Shown: positions 8,432 through 16,617 of the stretch, piece after piece
Layout of the letters: every line of letters starts with the position of its first letter
How positions within the stretch are numbered: the stretch's first letter is position 1
Source: CAWJJM01 sp963843275
Lineage (GTDB): Bacteria > Acidobacteriota > Thermoanaerobaculia > Multivoradales > JBCCEF01
DNA: 64,000 nt
Assembly: GCA_963843275.1 (NCBI GenBank)
Contig: CAWJJM010000004.1
Coordinates: 671,219-735,218 of the forward strand
Direction: 5' to 3'
Made by a program: the position numbers and the translations under genes
Notes under the pieces: generated by a model
Seen by the model: the letters and a program-made list of their open reading frames with translations, nothing else
What the model was told of the DNA's origin: nothing
Database searches by the model: none

Positions 8432-8634
8432 CCCGCGCCGTCGCCGCCCTCCCGCTCGCCTACAAGCGTTGGATCTCACCCCTGCTACCGCGCTCCTGCC
8501 GCTTCTCCCCGACCTGCTCCGAGTACGCGCGGCTCGCCCTGCTCGAGCACGGGCTGGTGCGCGGCACCGCCATGGCGGCCGAGCGTCTGTTGCGTTGCCA
8601 GCCGCTGTTCCCCGGAGGGATCGACCTGCCGTAG
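8428..8634 (+). CDS. yidD: Membrane protein insertion efficiency factor YidD
   Basis: A 68-aa small amphipathic membrane-associated protein that assists YidC/Sec insertion. The family signature is complete: YKRWISPLLPRSCRFSPTCS, then YARLALLEHG and RLLRCQPLFPGGIDLP. I place the start at GTG 8428, where similarity begins. The frame is open upstream into rnpA, but that is probably an artefact of the rnpA indels. Confidence 0.9.
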   Translation: MTRAVAALPLAYKRWISPLLPRSCRFSPTCSEYARLALLEHGLVRGTAMAAERLLRCQPLFPGGIDLP

Positions 8635-8680
8635 GGCGCTCCGCCGGCGGCGGGGACGATCGAGAAAGGAACCGGACGTA

Positions 8681-10461
8681 GTGGACAATCGGCGTATCCT
8701 GTTGGCTGTTCTGTTGTCGCTCGCGATCCTGATCGCGTGGCAGTTCCTCTTCCCGCCGGCCAGGCGCCGACGCCGGCGGGTCCGACGGCCGCCGCGCCGG
8801 CGACCGCCGTGCCGGCGGCCGCTCCGGAGACCTCGACGGGCGCCCCGGCGGCGGCCGCGCCCTCCGCCGAGGAGCAGGCGGCGGCGCGTGCCGAGGTCGA
8901 GGCGTTGGTCGGGGGCGAGCCGGTGGCGGCCTCGGCGAGTGCAGTCGGTCGTGGTGGAGACCGGCCTCTACCGCGCCGAGCTGAGCAACCGCGGCGCGTC
9001 CTCGTCTCCTTCCAGCTCAAGGAGCACCGCAGCCAGGACGGCGGTCCGGTCGACCTGGTGCGCCGGCGGGCGCCGGGCGAGCCGCTCCCCTTCGCCGTGG
9101 TCGGCCCCGACGGCGCGCCGTCGGGGCTCGCCGACGCCCTGTTCGCGGTGGAGCGCGGCCGCTCGGGCGAGGACACCGCGGTGACCTTCCGCTACCGCGG
9201 CCCGGACGGCGCCGCGGTGAAGCGCTTCGTCTTCCACCCCGGCGGCCTGTTCGACGTCTCGGTGGCGGTGGGCGAGCCGGAGAGCTGGCGGCTCTTCGTC
9301 GGGCCCGGCCTGCGCAACCCGACCGCCGCGGAGCTGGGCGACCGGTTCGCCCAGCGCTCCGCGGCCTACGAGCGCGGCACCGACGTGGAGAACCTCGACC
9401 CGCGCAAGGGCGACGAGGTGCAGGTGGTCTCCGGCGTCGGCATGCGCTGGGTGGCGCTGGAGGACAACTACTTCCTCGCCGCGCTGATGCCCCGAAGGGC
9501 CTGGCGCAGGTCGCCTTCGAGCCGCTGTTGATGCACCCCTCCGGGGACGCCGTGGAGTTCGAGCCGGTCCCCGCCGAGCTGCGGGACGAGCAGAAGGAGC
9601 TCAACCGCGACTACGCGCTGCTGCTGCGGCCCGACGGGCCGCGCCTGGAGCTGGCGGCGTACTGGGGGGCGAAGAAGTACGACCGCCTCGAGACGCTGGG
9701 CTACGACCTCGAGCGCACGGTCGACCTCGGCATCTTCGGCTTCCTCTCGCGCTGCATCCTCAAGGGGCTGCTGTGGATCCACGACCACGTGGTGCCACAA
9801 CTACGGTTGGGCCATCGTGCTGATGACCCTGTTCATCAAGCTGCTGCTGCTCGCCGCTCACCCACAAGAGCTACGCCTCGATGCGGAAGATGCAGGAGCT
9901 GCAACCCGCAGGTCCAGGCGATCCGCGCAAAGCTGCCGGGGCAAGCTGCGCGACAAGCAGGGCGAGATGAACTTCGAGGCGCAGCGCAAGATGAACGAGG
10001 AGATGCGGGAGCTGTACCCCGCCTAGGGCGTCAACCCGGCGGGCGGCTGCCTGCCGATGCTGCTGCAGCTCCCCGTCCTGTTCGCCTTCTACCGGCTGCT
10101 GACCGCGGCGGTCGAGCTGCGCGGCGCCCCGTGGATCCTGTGGATCGCCGACCTGTCGGTGCGTGACCCCTACTACGTGCTGCCGCTGATCATGGGCGTC
10201 ACCCAGTTCCTGCAGCAGCGCATGACCCCGTCGGCCGCGGATCCCATGCAGCGGCGGCTGATGCAGGTCCTGCCGGTGGTGTGGACCATCTTCTTCCTCG
10301 GCTTCCCGAGCGGGCTGGTCCTCTACTGGCTGACCAACAACCTCTTGACGATCGCCCAGCAGGCGATCTACAACCATCTGAAGAAGCGCAACGGGGACGC
10401 CGCTTCCGGCGGACCCTCCTCCCCCAAGCGAGGCAAGGCCTCGAAACAGGTGGCTTCCTGA
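8681..10461 (+). CDS. yidC: Membrane protein insertase YidC (many indels and one in-frame stop in this sequence)
   Basis: YidC inserts and folds inner-membrane proteins. The N-terminal anchor (DNRRILLAVLLSLAILIAWQ) starts at GTG 8681. An Ala/Pro linker, the periplasmic beta-sandwich (about 8940-9790) and the insertase core follow; the last part, from MLLQLPVLFAFYRLL to IAQQAIYNHLKKRN, is intact. The coding frame changes near 8757, 8940, 8998, 9490, 9795, about 9850, 9902 and 9935. A TAG at 10024-10026 lies in frame just before the conserved GVNPAGGCLPMLLQ. Stitched together, the gene is a normal Gram-negative-type YidC of about 590 aa. The TGA at 10459-10461 overlaps the jag ATG. Confidence 0.85.
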
Positions 10462-11671
10462 TGAGCAAACGCAAGTTCTTCTCCGGCAACACCGTCCGCC
10501 AGGCGTTGGTCTCCGCCGCCTCCTTCTTCGACGTGCCCCCCGACGAGATCGCCTTCCGGGAGGTGGAGAAGCGGCACGGCTTCATCAAGGTGCGCAGACG
10601 CGTGGTGATCGAGGTGGACGCCGACGAGCCGCGCCGGCCGCCGGCGGCCCCCGACAGGCCGGCCCGCGAGGAGGAGGCGCCGGCGCGCCGGGGCAGGGCG
10701 ACGCCGCGCGGCGAGGAGCGCGCGGCCGGCGCGGTGGAGCTCGAGGCCGAGCCCGGACGGCCGCCCGCCCGCCACGGCGCCCGAGGCGGGCGCGGAGGAC
10801 GCTCCGGCGGAGGAGCGCGAGGAGGAGTCCGCGCGGCGGGGCGACCGCGCCCGGCCGCCGCGCCGCGAGCGCCCGCCGGCCGAGGAGGACGAGGAGGACG
10901 AGGAGACCGCCGACGACGAGGAGGCGAAGACGCTGACGACGACGAGGAGCGCGACGACGCTGACGACGACGACGAGCGGGACGACGCTGACGACGACGAC
11001 GAGCGCAAGGAGCCGGTCGCGGTGGCGGGCGGCGACGACGGGGAGTCCGGGGAGGCCGGGCGCCCGCGCCGGCGTGGCGGTCGGCGCCGGCGACCGCGCG
11101 GTGGTCGCGGACGGTCCGGCGGCGGTCGCGACGAGGCGGCGGAGGAGAGCCGACCCGGGGCGACGACCTGGTGGTCCTCCCGGAGGCCCCGCGCCGTCCC
11201 TCGGAGCGCTACGAGGAGGCGCGCGGCGCGCTCGCCGACGCCACCCGCGAGGCCCTCGACCACATCCTCGACGTGGCGGGCATCGACGTCGGCTACACGG
11301 TGCTCCAGGGCGACGACCGCCTGGAGGTCGAGCTCACCGGCGCGGACGAGCCGCTGCTGCTCGCCGAGGGCGGCGAGCTGCTCCGCGCCGTCGAACAGCT
11401 CGTCCCCCGGATCGTGCGCAGCATCGTGGGCGAGTCGGTGTCGGTGCGGGTGGACAGCGGCAGCTTCCACGAGATCCACGAGGAGCAGCTCCGCTCCCTG
11501 GCCCAGCGCACCGCCTCCGAGGTGCGCCGCACGGAACGGCCGCGGACGCTCGAGCCGATGAGCCCCGCCGACCGCCGGATCGTCCACGTGACGTTGGCGG
11601 ACGAGCCCGGCGTCACCTCGGTGAGCGAGGGCTCGAGCTACTTCAAGCGCGTCACGATCAAGCCGGTCTAG
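10461..11671 (+). CDS. jag: RNA-binding protein Jag/KhpB (Jag_N, KH and R3H domains; frameshifted in the linker)
   Basis: The N-terminal Jag_N domain (GNTVRQALVSAASFF...) starts at an ATG overlapping the yidC stop. A long low-complexity acidic/basic linker follows (about 10600-11160). The C-terminal KH domain (ILDVAGIDVGYTVLQ...) and R3H domain close the protein, with the R-x3-H motif in PADRRIVHVTLAD. At least three indels are needed to link the parts: two compensating ones around 10780 and 10915, and one near 11160. The protein is probably about 400 aa. Jag/KhpB proteins bind RNA and influence cell elongation, and the gene usually follows yidC as here. Confidence 0.83.
10929..11006 (+). repeat. 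27-nt tandem repeat encoding an acidic DD-A-DDDD-ER unit in jag
   Basis: Two near-identical 27-nt units (10953-10979 and 10980-11006) are preceded by a shortened third (10929-10952). They encode repeated Asp/Glu-rich segments in the Jag linker. Such repeats can vary in number by slippage. Confidence 0.7.
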
Positions 11672-11775
11672 GAAGGGCGCCGCGTCGCGCTCGGCCGGTG
11701 CGCGGCGCTGCGGGTCGATCGCTCGGGGAGTGGCGCGGCGGTGGGAGCGGCAGCGCTCGCGCCTCGGGCCGGCGG

Positions 11776-11791
11776 CGTTTCACGTGAAACA
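11776..11791. promoter_or_regulatory. parS centromere site
   Basis: A 16-bp palindrome centred on GTTTCACGTGAAAC (11777-11790) matches the bacterial parS consensus exactly in its 14-bp core. It lies in the 308-bp gap between jag and the cysteine-rich orphan, 1.5 kb from parA. It is the expected loading site for the ParB encoded at 14094. Nothing else is recognisable in that gap. Confidence 0.9.
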
Positions 11792-11979
11792 TCCCGGGCA
11801 CCCCATCGCGACGTAGGGTGCCGGCGGCCCGCCGGGCCGGGGGTGGGTCGTGGGGAGCGCCCTCGCGGGTCCAGGGCGTCCGTGCCTTCCCTGCCCGCGG
11901 CGAGCGGTTGTCCCGTGGAGCCCCCGGCTTCCCGAAGCGCGGGGCGGACCGCGACCCGGCCCACCCCGCGGTCTGCTGG

Positions 11980-12453
11980 CTAGTTGAAGCAGACGATGGT
12001 CTCGTCCCAGCTCGAGCACTTGCCGAAGGCGCACGCTTTGCCGGACGTGAACAGGCAGACGTGCCCGCCCGAGCTGCGCACCCCGAAGCACACGTGGAGC
12101 GAGACGAGCAGCAGGTCCCACTTGTAGCAGACGCTGGTGTTCGCGGCGCTGAAGGTGTACTTGACGTGGGACACCTCGATGCCGGCGACGTAGAGCGTCA
12201 GGTCGATCGACAGCTTCCAGTCCGAGCCGGGCGTGAAGCACACCTTGCCCTTGACCCGGAAGATCTTGATGTCGAAGTCGATGTCCTTGCAGCCCTCTTC
12301 GGCGTCGGCGACGCTCACCTTCGCGATCTGGCCGTGGAGCTCTCGGGGGTCGATCTTCGACAACCTCGAGCGCAGCTCGTCGGCCGAGAGGCCGAAGCGC
12401 CGCGCGGCCTCGGCGAACTGCTCCTTGGGGACGTAGCTGAAGTCGAATGCCAT
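11980..12453 (-). CDS. Hypothetical cysteine-rich 157-aa protein
   Basis: No family recognised. The N-terminal third is helical and charged (EQFAEAARRFGLSADELRSR). The rest is beta-rich, with eight cysteines (EEGCKD, KGKVCFT, TSVCYK, LHVCFG, GHVCLF, KACAFGKCSS, TIVCFN). There is no signal peptide or membrane segment, so the cysteines may bind metal or form crosslinks; that is inference. Translation signals are strong: AAGGAGGAG lies 5 nt before the ATG at 12453. The region upstream (12514-12540) is unusually AT-rich and could hold its promoter. The gene is convergent with jag, divergent from rsmG, and lies between two parS-like sites. Confidence 0.7.
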   Translation of the reverse strand: MAFDFSYVPKEQFAEAARRFGLSADELRSRLSKIDPRELHGQIAKVSVADAEEGCKDIDFDIKIFRVKGKVCFTPGSDWKLSIDLTLYVAGIEVSHVKYTFSAANTSVCYKWDLLLVSLHVCFGVRSSGGHVCLFTSGKACAFGKCSSWDETIVCFN

Positions 12454-12633
12454 GTGCTCCTCCTTGGTCTTGAAGCGGTCGCGTCATTGCGCCGCTCCTC
12501 CTCTACGAGATGGCGAAAAGTAATTATGTATTTCATGCACGCCGCCCGTTCGCCCTCCGGTCGCCGCTTTCGGGGCGAACGTCGGCGAGTCGGCGAGTCG
12601 GCGAGCGCGGGGTGCGCGGGGCGCCCCGGAGTC

Positions 12634-12649
12634 GGTTTCACGTGGAACG
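12634..12649. promoter_or_regulatory. Second parS-like site
   Basis: GTTTCACGTGGAAC (12635-12648) differs from the perfect parS core by one base. It lies 16 bp upstream of the rsmG start and about 860 bp from the first parS. parS half-sites often alternate between GTTTC and GTTCC, so binding by ParB is plausible. Confidence 0.7.
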
Positions 12650-12664
12650 TGCGATCCTCGCGGG

Positions 12665-13342
12665 ATGGGGGAGCTGCCGGAGATCGGGCGGGAGGAGCTC
12701 GCGGAACGGCTGCGGGCGCTGGCGCCGGAGCCGCTGTCCGACGCGGCGGTCGCCGCGCTGGCCGTGCACTACGCCGAGCTGCGGCGCTGGAACCGGCGGC
12801 TGGCCCTGATCGGTCCCGGGACGGCCGGCGAGGTGCTCGAGCGGCACTACGGGGAGTCGCTGTCGGCGCTGGCGCTGGTCCCCGCGGAACCGCCCGGGAG
12901 CGGTGAGCTGGTGGACCTGGGCTCGGGCGCCGGATTCCCCGGCCTGGTGCTGGCGGCGGCGCGGCCGCGGTGGCGCGTGACGCTGGTCGAAGCGCGGCAG
13001 CGCAAGTGGTCGTTCCTGTCGCTGGTGGCGGCCAAGGCCGCGTTGTCGTGCCGCTGCCTCGATGCTAGAGTCGGCGTCCCGTTGCCGGAGGGCCTGCCGC
13101 CGCGGATCGACCTGCTGACCGCGCGAGCGGTCCGGCTGCCGCCGGAGCTGCTCGCCGCCTTCTTCGCCCGCTTCTCGAGCGCGGGTCGCGCCCTCCTGTG
13201 GGCGGGCGAGGACGACCCGCCGCGGCCCCCGGGCTGTGACGTGCGCACGGCGCTCCGGCTGGCCGGGAGCGCGCGGCGCCGGATCGTCGCGCTCGGTCCG
13301 CCGGCGCGGGCCGCGTCCGCGGCAGGAGGCTCCGAGCCATGA
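12665..13342 (+). CDS. rsmG: 16S rRNA (guanine(527)-N7)-methyltransferase RsmG
   Basis: A 225-aa SAM-dependent methyltransferase that modifies G527 of 16S rRNA (loss gives low-level streptomycin resistance). The SAM motif LVDLGSGAGFPGLVLA and the family-typical VEARQRKWSFL are present, along with a RAV segment (LLTARAV). It starts with ATG 12665, and its stop overlaps parA as ATGA (13339-13342). The rsmG-parA-parB order is conserved near many origins. The C-terminal 30 residues are Ala/Arg-rich. Confidence 0.95.
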   Translation: MGELPEIGREELAERLRALAPEPLSDAAVAALAVHYAELRRWNRRLALIGPGTAGEVLERHYGESLSALALVPAEPPGSGELVDLGSGAGFPGLVLAAARPRWRVTLVEARQRKWSFLSLVAAKAALSCRCLDARVGVPLPEGLPPRIDLLTARAVRLPPELLAAFFARFSSAGRALLWAGEDDPPRPPGCDVRTALRLAGSARRRIVALGPPARAASAAGGSEP

Positions 13343-14097
13343 CCCGAATCCTCGCCATCGCCAACCAGAAGGGCGGCGTCGGCAAGACCACCACGGCGAT
13401 CAACCTCGGGGCGGCGCTGGCCGCGCTCGAGCGCCGGGTGCTGATCGTCGACTGCGACCCCCAGGGCAACGCCACCCGCGGGCTGGGCGCCGAGGCCGGG
13501 CCACCGCACCTCTACCACGTGCTGGTGGAGGACGTGCCGGCGGCCGACGCCCTGCGCGCCACCGGCTTCCCCCACCTCGACCTGGTGCCCGCCGACCGCG
13601 ACCTGGTCGGCGTGGAGGTCGAGTTCGTGGGCATGGAGCGCTGGGAGCGCCGGCTCGCCGACGTCCTCGAGCCGGTGGTCGCGGGCTACGACACCGTGCT
13701 CCTCGACTGCCCGCCCTCGCTCGGCCACCTCACGGTCGCCGCCCTCACCGCCGCGGACGGCGTCCTGGTGCCGCTGCAGTGCGAGTACTACGCGCTCGAA
13801 GGGGTCAGCGAGCTGGTGTCGACGGTGCGCCGGGTGCAGTCGGGTCTCAACCCGCGGCTGCAGCTCGCCGGGGTGCTGCTGACCATGTACGACGACCGCA
13901 CCAACCTGTCGCGCGACGTGGCCGAGGAGATCCGCCGCCACTTCGCCGAGAAGGTCTACGAGACGGTGATCCCGCGCAACGTGCGGCTCGCCGAGGCGCC
14001 GAGCCACGGCCTGCCGGTCCTGCAGTACGACATCCGCTGCCGCGGCGCCGAAGCCTACCTGGCGGCGGCGCGGGAGATGCTGCGGAGGGCGGCGTGA
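13339..14097 (+). CDS. parA: Chromosome-partitioning ATPase ParA (Soj)
   Basis: A 252-aa deviant Walker A ATPase that positions the ParB-parS complex. KGGVGKTTTAINLG at about residues 11-24 carries the signature lysine. VLLDCPPSLGHLTVAAL is the Walker B region, and the C-terminal segment (TVIPRNVRLAEAPSHGLP) is characteristic of chromosomal Soj/ParA. It overlaps rsmG upstream and parB downstream (GTGA at 14094-14097), forming one operon. Confidence 0.97.
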   Translation: MTRILAIANQKGGVGKTTTAINLGAALAALERRVLIVDCDPQGNATRGLGAEAGPPHLYHVLVEDVPAADALRATGFPHLDLVPADRDLVGVEVEFVGMERWERRLADVLEPVVAGYDTVLLDCPPSLGHLTVAALTAADGVLVPLQCEYYALEGVSELVSTVRRVQSGLNPRLQLAGVLLTMYDDRTNLSRDVAEEIRRHFAEKVYETVIPRNVRLAEAPSHGLPVLQYDIRCRGAEAYLAAAREMLRRAA

Positions 14098-14972
14098 GCG
14101 CGGCGCGCAAGCGCGGCCTGGGGCGCGGCCTCGACGCCCTGATCCGCGAGGAGCCGGCGGCCGCCGCGGGCGTGCGCGAGCTGCCCGTCGAGCGCCTGCG
14201 GCCGAACCGCTTCCAGCCGCGCAGCCGCTTCGACGAGGCCGGCCTCGAGGAGCTCGCCGAGTCGATCCGCGCGCAGGGGGTCATCCAGCCGATCGTGGCG
14301 GTGGCGGCGCCGGGCGGCGACTTCACCATCGTCGCCGGCGAGCGCCGCTGGCGCGCCGCCCAGCGCGCCGGGCTCGAGCGGGTCCCAGTGGTGGTGCGCG
14401 AGGTCTCCGGCGACCGCGAGCTGCTCGAGCTGGCGCTGGTGGAGAACCTGCAGCGCGCCGACCTCAACCCGGTCGAGGAGGCCGAGGCCTACCGCACGCT
14501 GCAGGAGAGCTTCTCCCTCTCCCAGGAGGACATCGCCCGGCGCGTCGGCAAGGCGCGGACCACGGTCACCAACGCCCTGCGCCTGCTCAAGCTGCCGGCG
14601 GAGGTGACCGACCTGCTGCGCGACGGCCGTCTCACCGCCGGTCAGGCGCGGCCGCTGCTGGCCCTCGACGGCGAGGAGGAGCAGGTCGCCCTGGCGCGGC
14701 GGGCGGTGCGCCGGGGCCTGACGGCGCGCGATCTCGAGCGCGCGGTGCGGCCGCCGGAGAAGCGCGCCCGGCGGCAGGCGCCGTCCGAGGTGCACGCCGC
14801 CGCCGCCGCCGAGCGGCTCACCCGCCGCTGGCAGACCCGGGTCGAGATCCAGCGCCGCGGGCACGGCGGCGCCATCCGGATACACTTCCACTCCGAAGAG
14901 GAGCTGATGCGGCTCTACGACCGGCTCATGGCGCGCGGCGCCGGCCCCGCGGACGCGAAAGGGGGCGACTGA
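14094..14972 (+). CDS. parB: Chromosome-partitioning protein ParB (Spo0J)
   Basis: A 292-aa CTPase/DNA clamp that loads at parS. The N-terminal lysine/arginine-rich ParA-interaction peptide (ARKRGLGRGLDALI) precedes the ParB/Srx domain with GERRWRAAQR (about residues 82-91) and ENLQRADLNP. The helix-turn-helix that reads parS follows (SQEDIARRVGKARTTVTNAL), then a C-terminal dimerisation domain. It starts at GTG 14094 inside the parA stop. Both parS-like sites lie within 2.4 kb upstream. Confidence 0.97.
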   Translation: MSAARKRGLGRGLDALIREEPAAAAGVRELPVERLRPNRFQPRSRFDEAGLEELAESIRAQGVIQPIVAVAAPGGDFTIVAGERRWRAAQRAGLERVPVVVREVSGDRELLELALVENLQRADLNPVEEAEAYRTLQESFSLSQEDIARRVGKARTTVTNALRLLKLPAEVTDLLRDGRLTAGQARPLLALDGEEEQVALARRAVRRGLTARDLERAVRPPEKRARRQAPSEVHAAAAAERLTRRWQTRVEIQRRGHGGAIRIHFHSEEELMRLYDRLMARGAGPADAKGGD

Positions 14973-15394
14973 TGTTCAAGAACAACGGCCCACAGGGCGA
15001 GCTCAACGGCTTCATCGACCGCGGCTCGCGCTTCCAGGGGGAGCTCCACTTCGACGCGGCCTTCCGCATCGACGGCAAGTTCGCCGGCTCGGTGCGCTCG
15101 GACGGCCGGCTGGTGGTCGGCGAGGGCGGCGAGGTGGACGCCGAGCTGCGGGTGCGCCAGGTCCTGGTGTCGGGCGAGGTGCGCGGCAGCATCCACGCCG
15201 GCGAGCAGCTCCAGATCGCCGCCGGCGGCCGCGTCTTCGCCGACATCACCACCCCCTCGCTGGTGATCGAGGACGGCGCGATCTTCGAGGGGCGCTGCAC
15301 GATGACGCGCGAGGAGCCGGCCGCCGCCGAGGCAGCCGACTCCGGACCGAAGCTGGTGTCGCACGCGGCCGGCGAGGGAGCGGCCTCCGGCTAG
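14972..15394 (+). CDS. Bactofilin family cytoskeletal protein
   Basis: A 140-aa DUF583/bactofilin with the repeating beta-helix pattern (GELHFDAAFRIDGKFAGSVR, GEVDAELRVRQVLVSGEVRG). Short unstructured tails flank the core. Bactofilins polymerise without nucleotide and organise cell shape, stalks or ParB positioning. The ATG overlaps the parB stop (TGATG), so it is part of the parAB operon. This fits examples in which bactofilins scaffold the ParAB machinery, but such a role here is inference. Confidence 0.9.
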   Translation: MFKNNGPQGELNGFIDRGSRFQGELHFDAAFRIDGKFAGSVRSDGRLVVGEGGEVDAELRVRQVLVSGEVRGSIHAGEQLQIAAGGRVFADITTPSLVIEDGAIFEGRCTMTREEPAAAEAADSGPKLVSHAAGEGAASG

Positions 15395-15411
15395 GCCGGG
15401 CCGCAGGTCGC

Positions 15412-15459
15412 CACCGTGAGAGGCGCCGCCCGCGCCGGCCGCCGCCTCAGCTCACGGTG
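15412..15459. terminator. Possible bidirectional terminator between bactofilin and DUF1573 genes
   Basis: A perfect 9-bp inverted repeat, CACCGTGAG (15412-15420) and CTCACGGTG (15451-15459), lies at the convergent junction and overlaps the end of the DUF1573 gene. There is no U-tract on either strand, so this is weak. Confidence 0.3.
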
Positions 15460-16523
15460 CCGTCGAGCGGCACCTCGACGCTGGGGACGGTGATCAGGTT
15501 GGTCTCCAGCTTGATCGAGCCGGTGAACCTCCCCTTCGGCATGTCCGGCGCCAGCTTCACCCGCAGGATGTACACGTTGTCGGCCGACCCCGGCTCGACG
15601 CTCACCTCGACCCCCGGCACGCTCGAGGACGCCCGGCGGATCTCGAAAGACTCCTGGCCGTAGTACTTCACCGTCAGGCTGCCGCTGTAGCCCTCCTCAC
15701 CCACCGAGACCTGACCGAAGTCCGCATGGTCGGGAGTCACCGCGACCAGCGGCCGCACGAACCCGGAGACCGGGATCTTGAGCACCGACTGCCGCGGGTG
15801 GTTGGTCTGCAGGACCACGTAGTCCGACAGCGGCCCGATCGGCGCCTTGTCGTAGTCGAAGGTGAGGACGAGCTCGTACTGCGGTCCCTTGCCGTTGTCG
15901 TTGAGATTGGCGGGATCCTCGATGCGGTGGAGCGCGGCGTCGAGGTACGGCGCCGGCGACTGGACCGACGAGATCTGCAGGTCGTCGAAGTCGCGCGTCC
16001 AGATGCGTTCGCGGACCACCCCGGGGTTGGAGAACTGCGGTTGGATGAAGCGCGCGAACCCCGGCTCGACGAAGATGTTCGGCTCCACGTCGACCTTGAT
16101 CGTCAGCTCCAGGGTCGGCTTGGCGGCGTCGTTGGTCAGCACCGTCACGCTCTTGGCCGTCGAGCCGTGGAAGCTGGTGGTGTCGAGCGTCGTGTGCACG
16201 TACCCGGTGGCGCCCGGCGCGATGGTGCGGTCGAACTGCGCGACGGTGCAGCCGCAGGCCGGTCGCACGTCGGTGATCTCGAGCGGTGCCGAGCCCTCGT
16301 TGCGGATCGCGAAGCTGTGCTCGACCTTCTTGGCGGGCGGCACGGTCCCGGCGTCGTAGACGGCCTCGGGGACGACCGCGTCGGGAACGGACTTCCCGCT
16401 CGCCGCGGCGGCCGCCGGAGCGGCGGTCGACGGCTGGTCGGTGGCGGCCCGGACGGCGGCGGGGATGGCCAGCAGGCAGACTGCCGCCGATGCCAAAACG
16501 GCGCGGAATGGACGATGCTTCAT
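15447..16523 (-). CDS. Secreted DUF1573 domain protein
   Basis: A 358-aa exported protein. The signal peptide is about residues 1-27 (FRAVLASAAVCLLAIPAAVR), followed by an Ala-rich spacer. A DUF1573 Ig-like domain follows, with the hallmark ACGCTVAQFDRTIAPGATGY, then two or three further beta-sandwich repeats (for example PVSGFVRPLVAVTPDHADFG). DUF1573 domains are related to the ASH/MSP Ig-like folds; the partner is unknown. I chose the ATG at 16523 because it begins the signal peptide. Divergent from mpl, with about 95 bp between starts, so the two may share a control region. Confidence 0.85.
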   Translation of the reverse strand: MKHRPFRAVLASAAVCLLAIPAAVRAATDQPSTAAPAAAAASGKSVPDAVVPEAVYDAGTVPPAKKVEHSFAIRNEGSAPLEITDVRPACGCTVAQFDRTIAPGATGYVHTTLDTTSFHGSTAKSVTVLTNDAAKPTLELTIKVDVEPNIFVEPGFARFIQPQFSNPGVVRERIWTRDFDDLQISSVQSPAPYLDAALHRIEDPANLNDNGKGPQYELVLTFDYDKAPIGPLSDYVVLQTNHPRQSVLKIPVSGFVRPLVAVTPDHADFGQVSVGEEGYSGSLTVKYYGQESFEIRRASSSVPGVEVSVEPGSADNVYILRVKLAPDMPKGRFTGSIKLETNLITVPSVEVPLDGTVS

Positions 16524-16617
16524 GACGTGGTGACCCTCCTGTATTCTCGTGTCGGTCGCGGCTGTAGAACCGGCAGTGGCGCGACGTGATTCCATTCTCC
16601 AGGGGAGCAGAGCCCGC

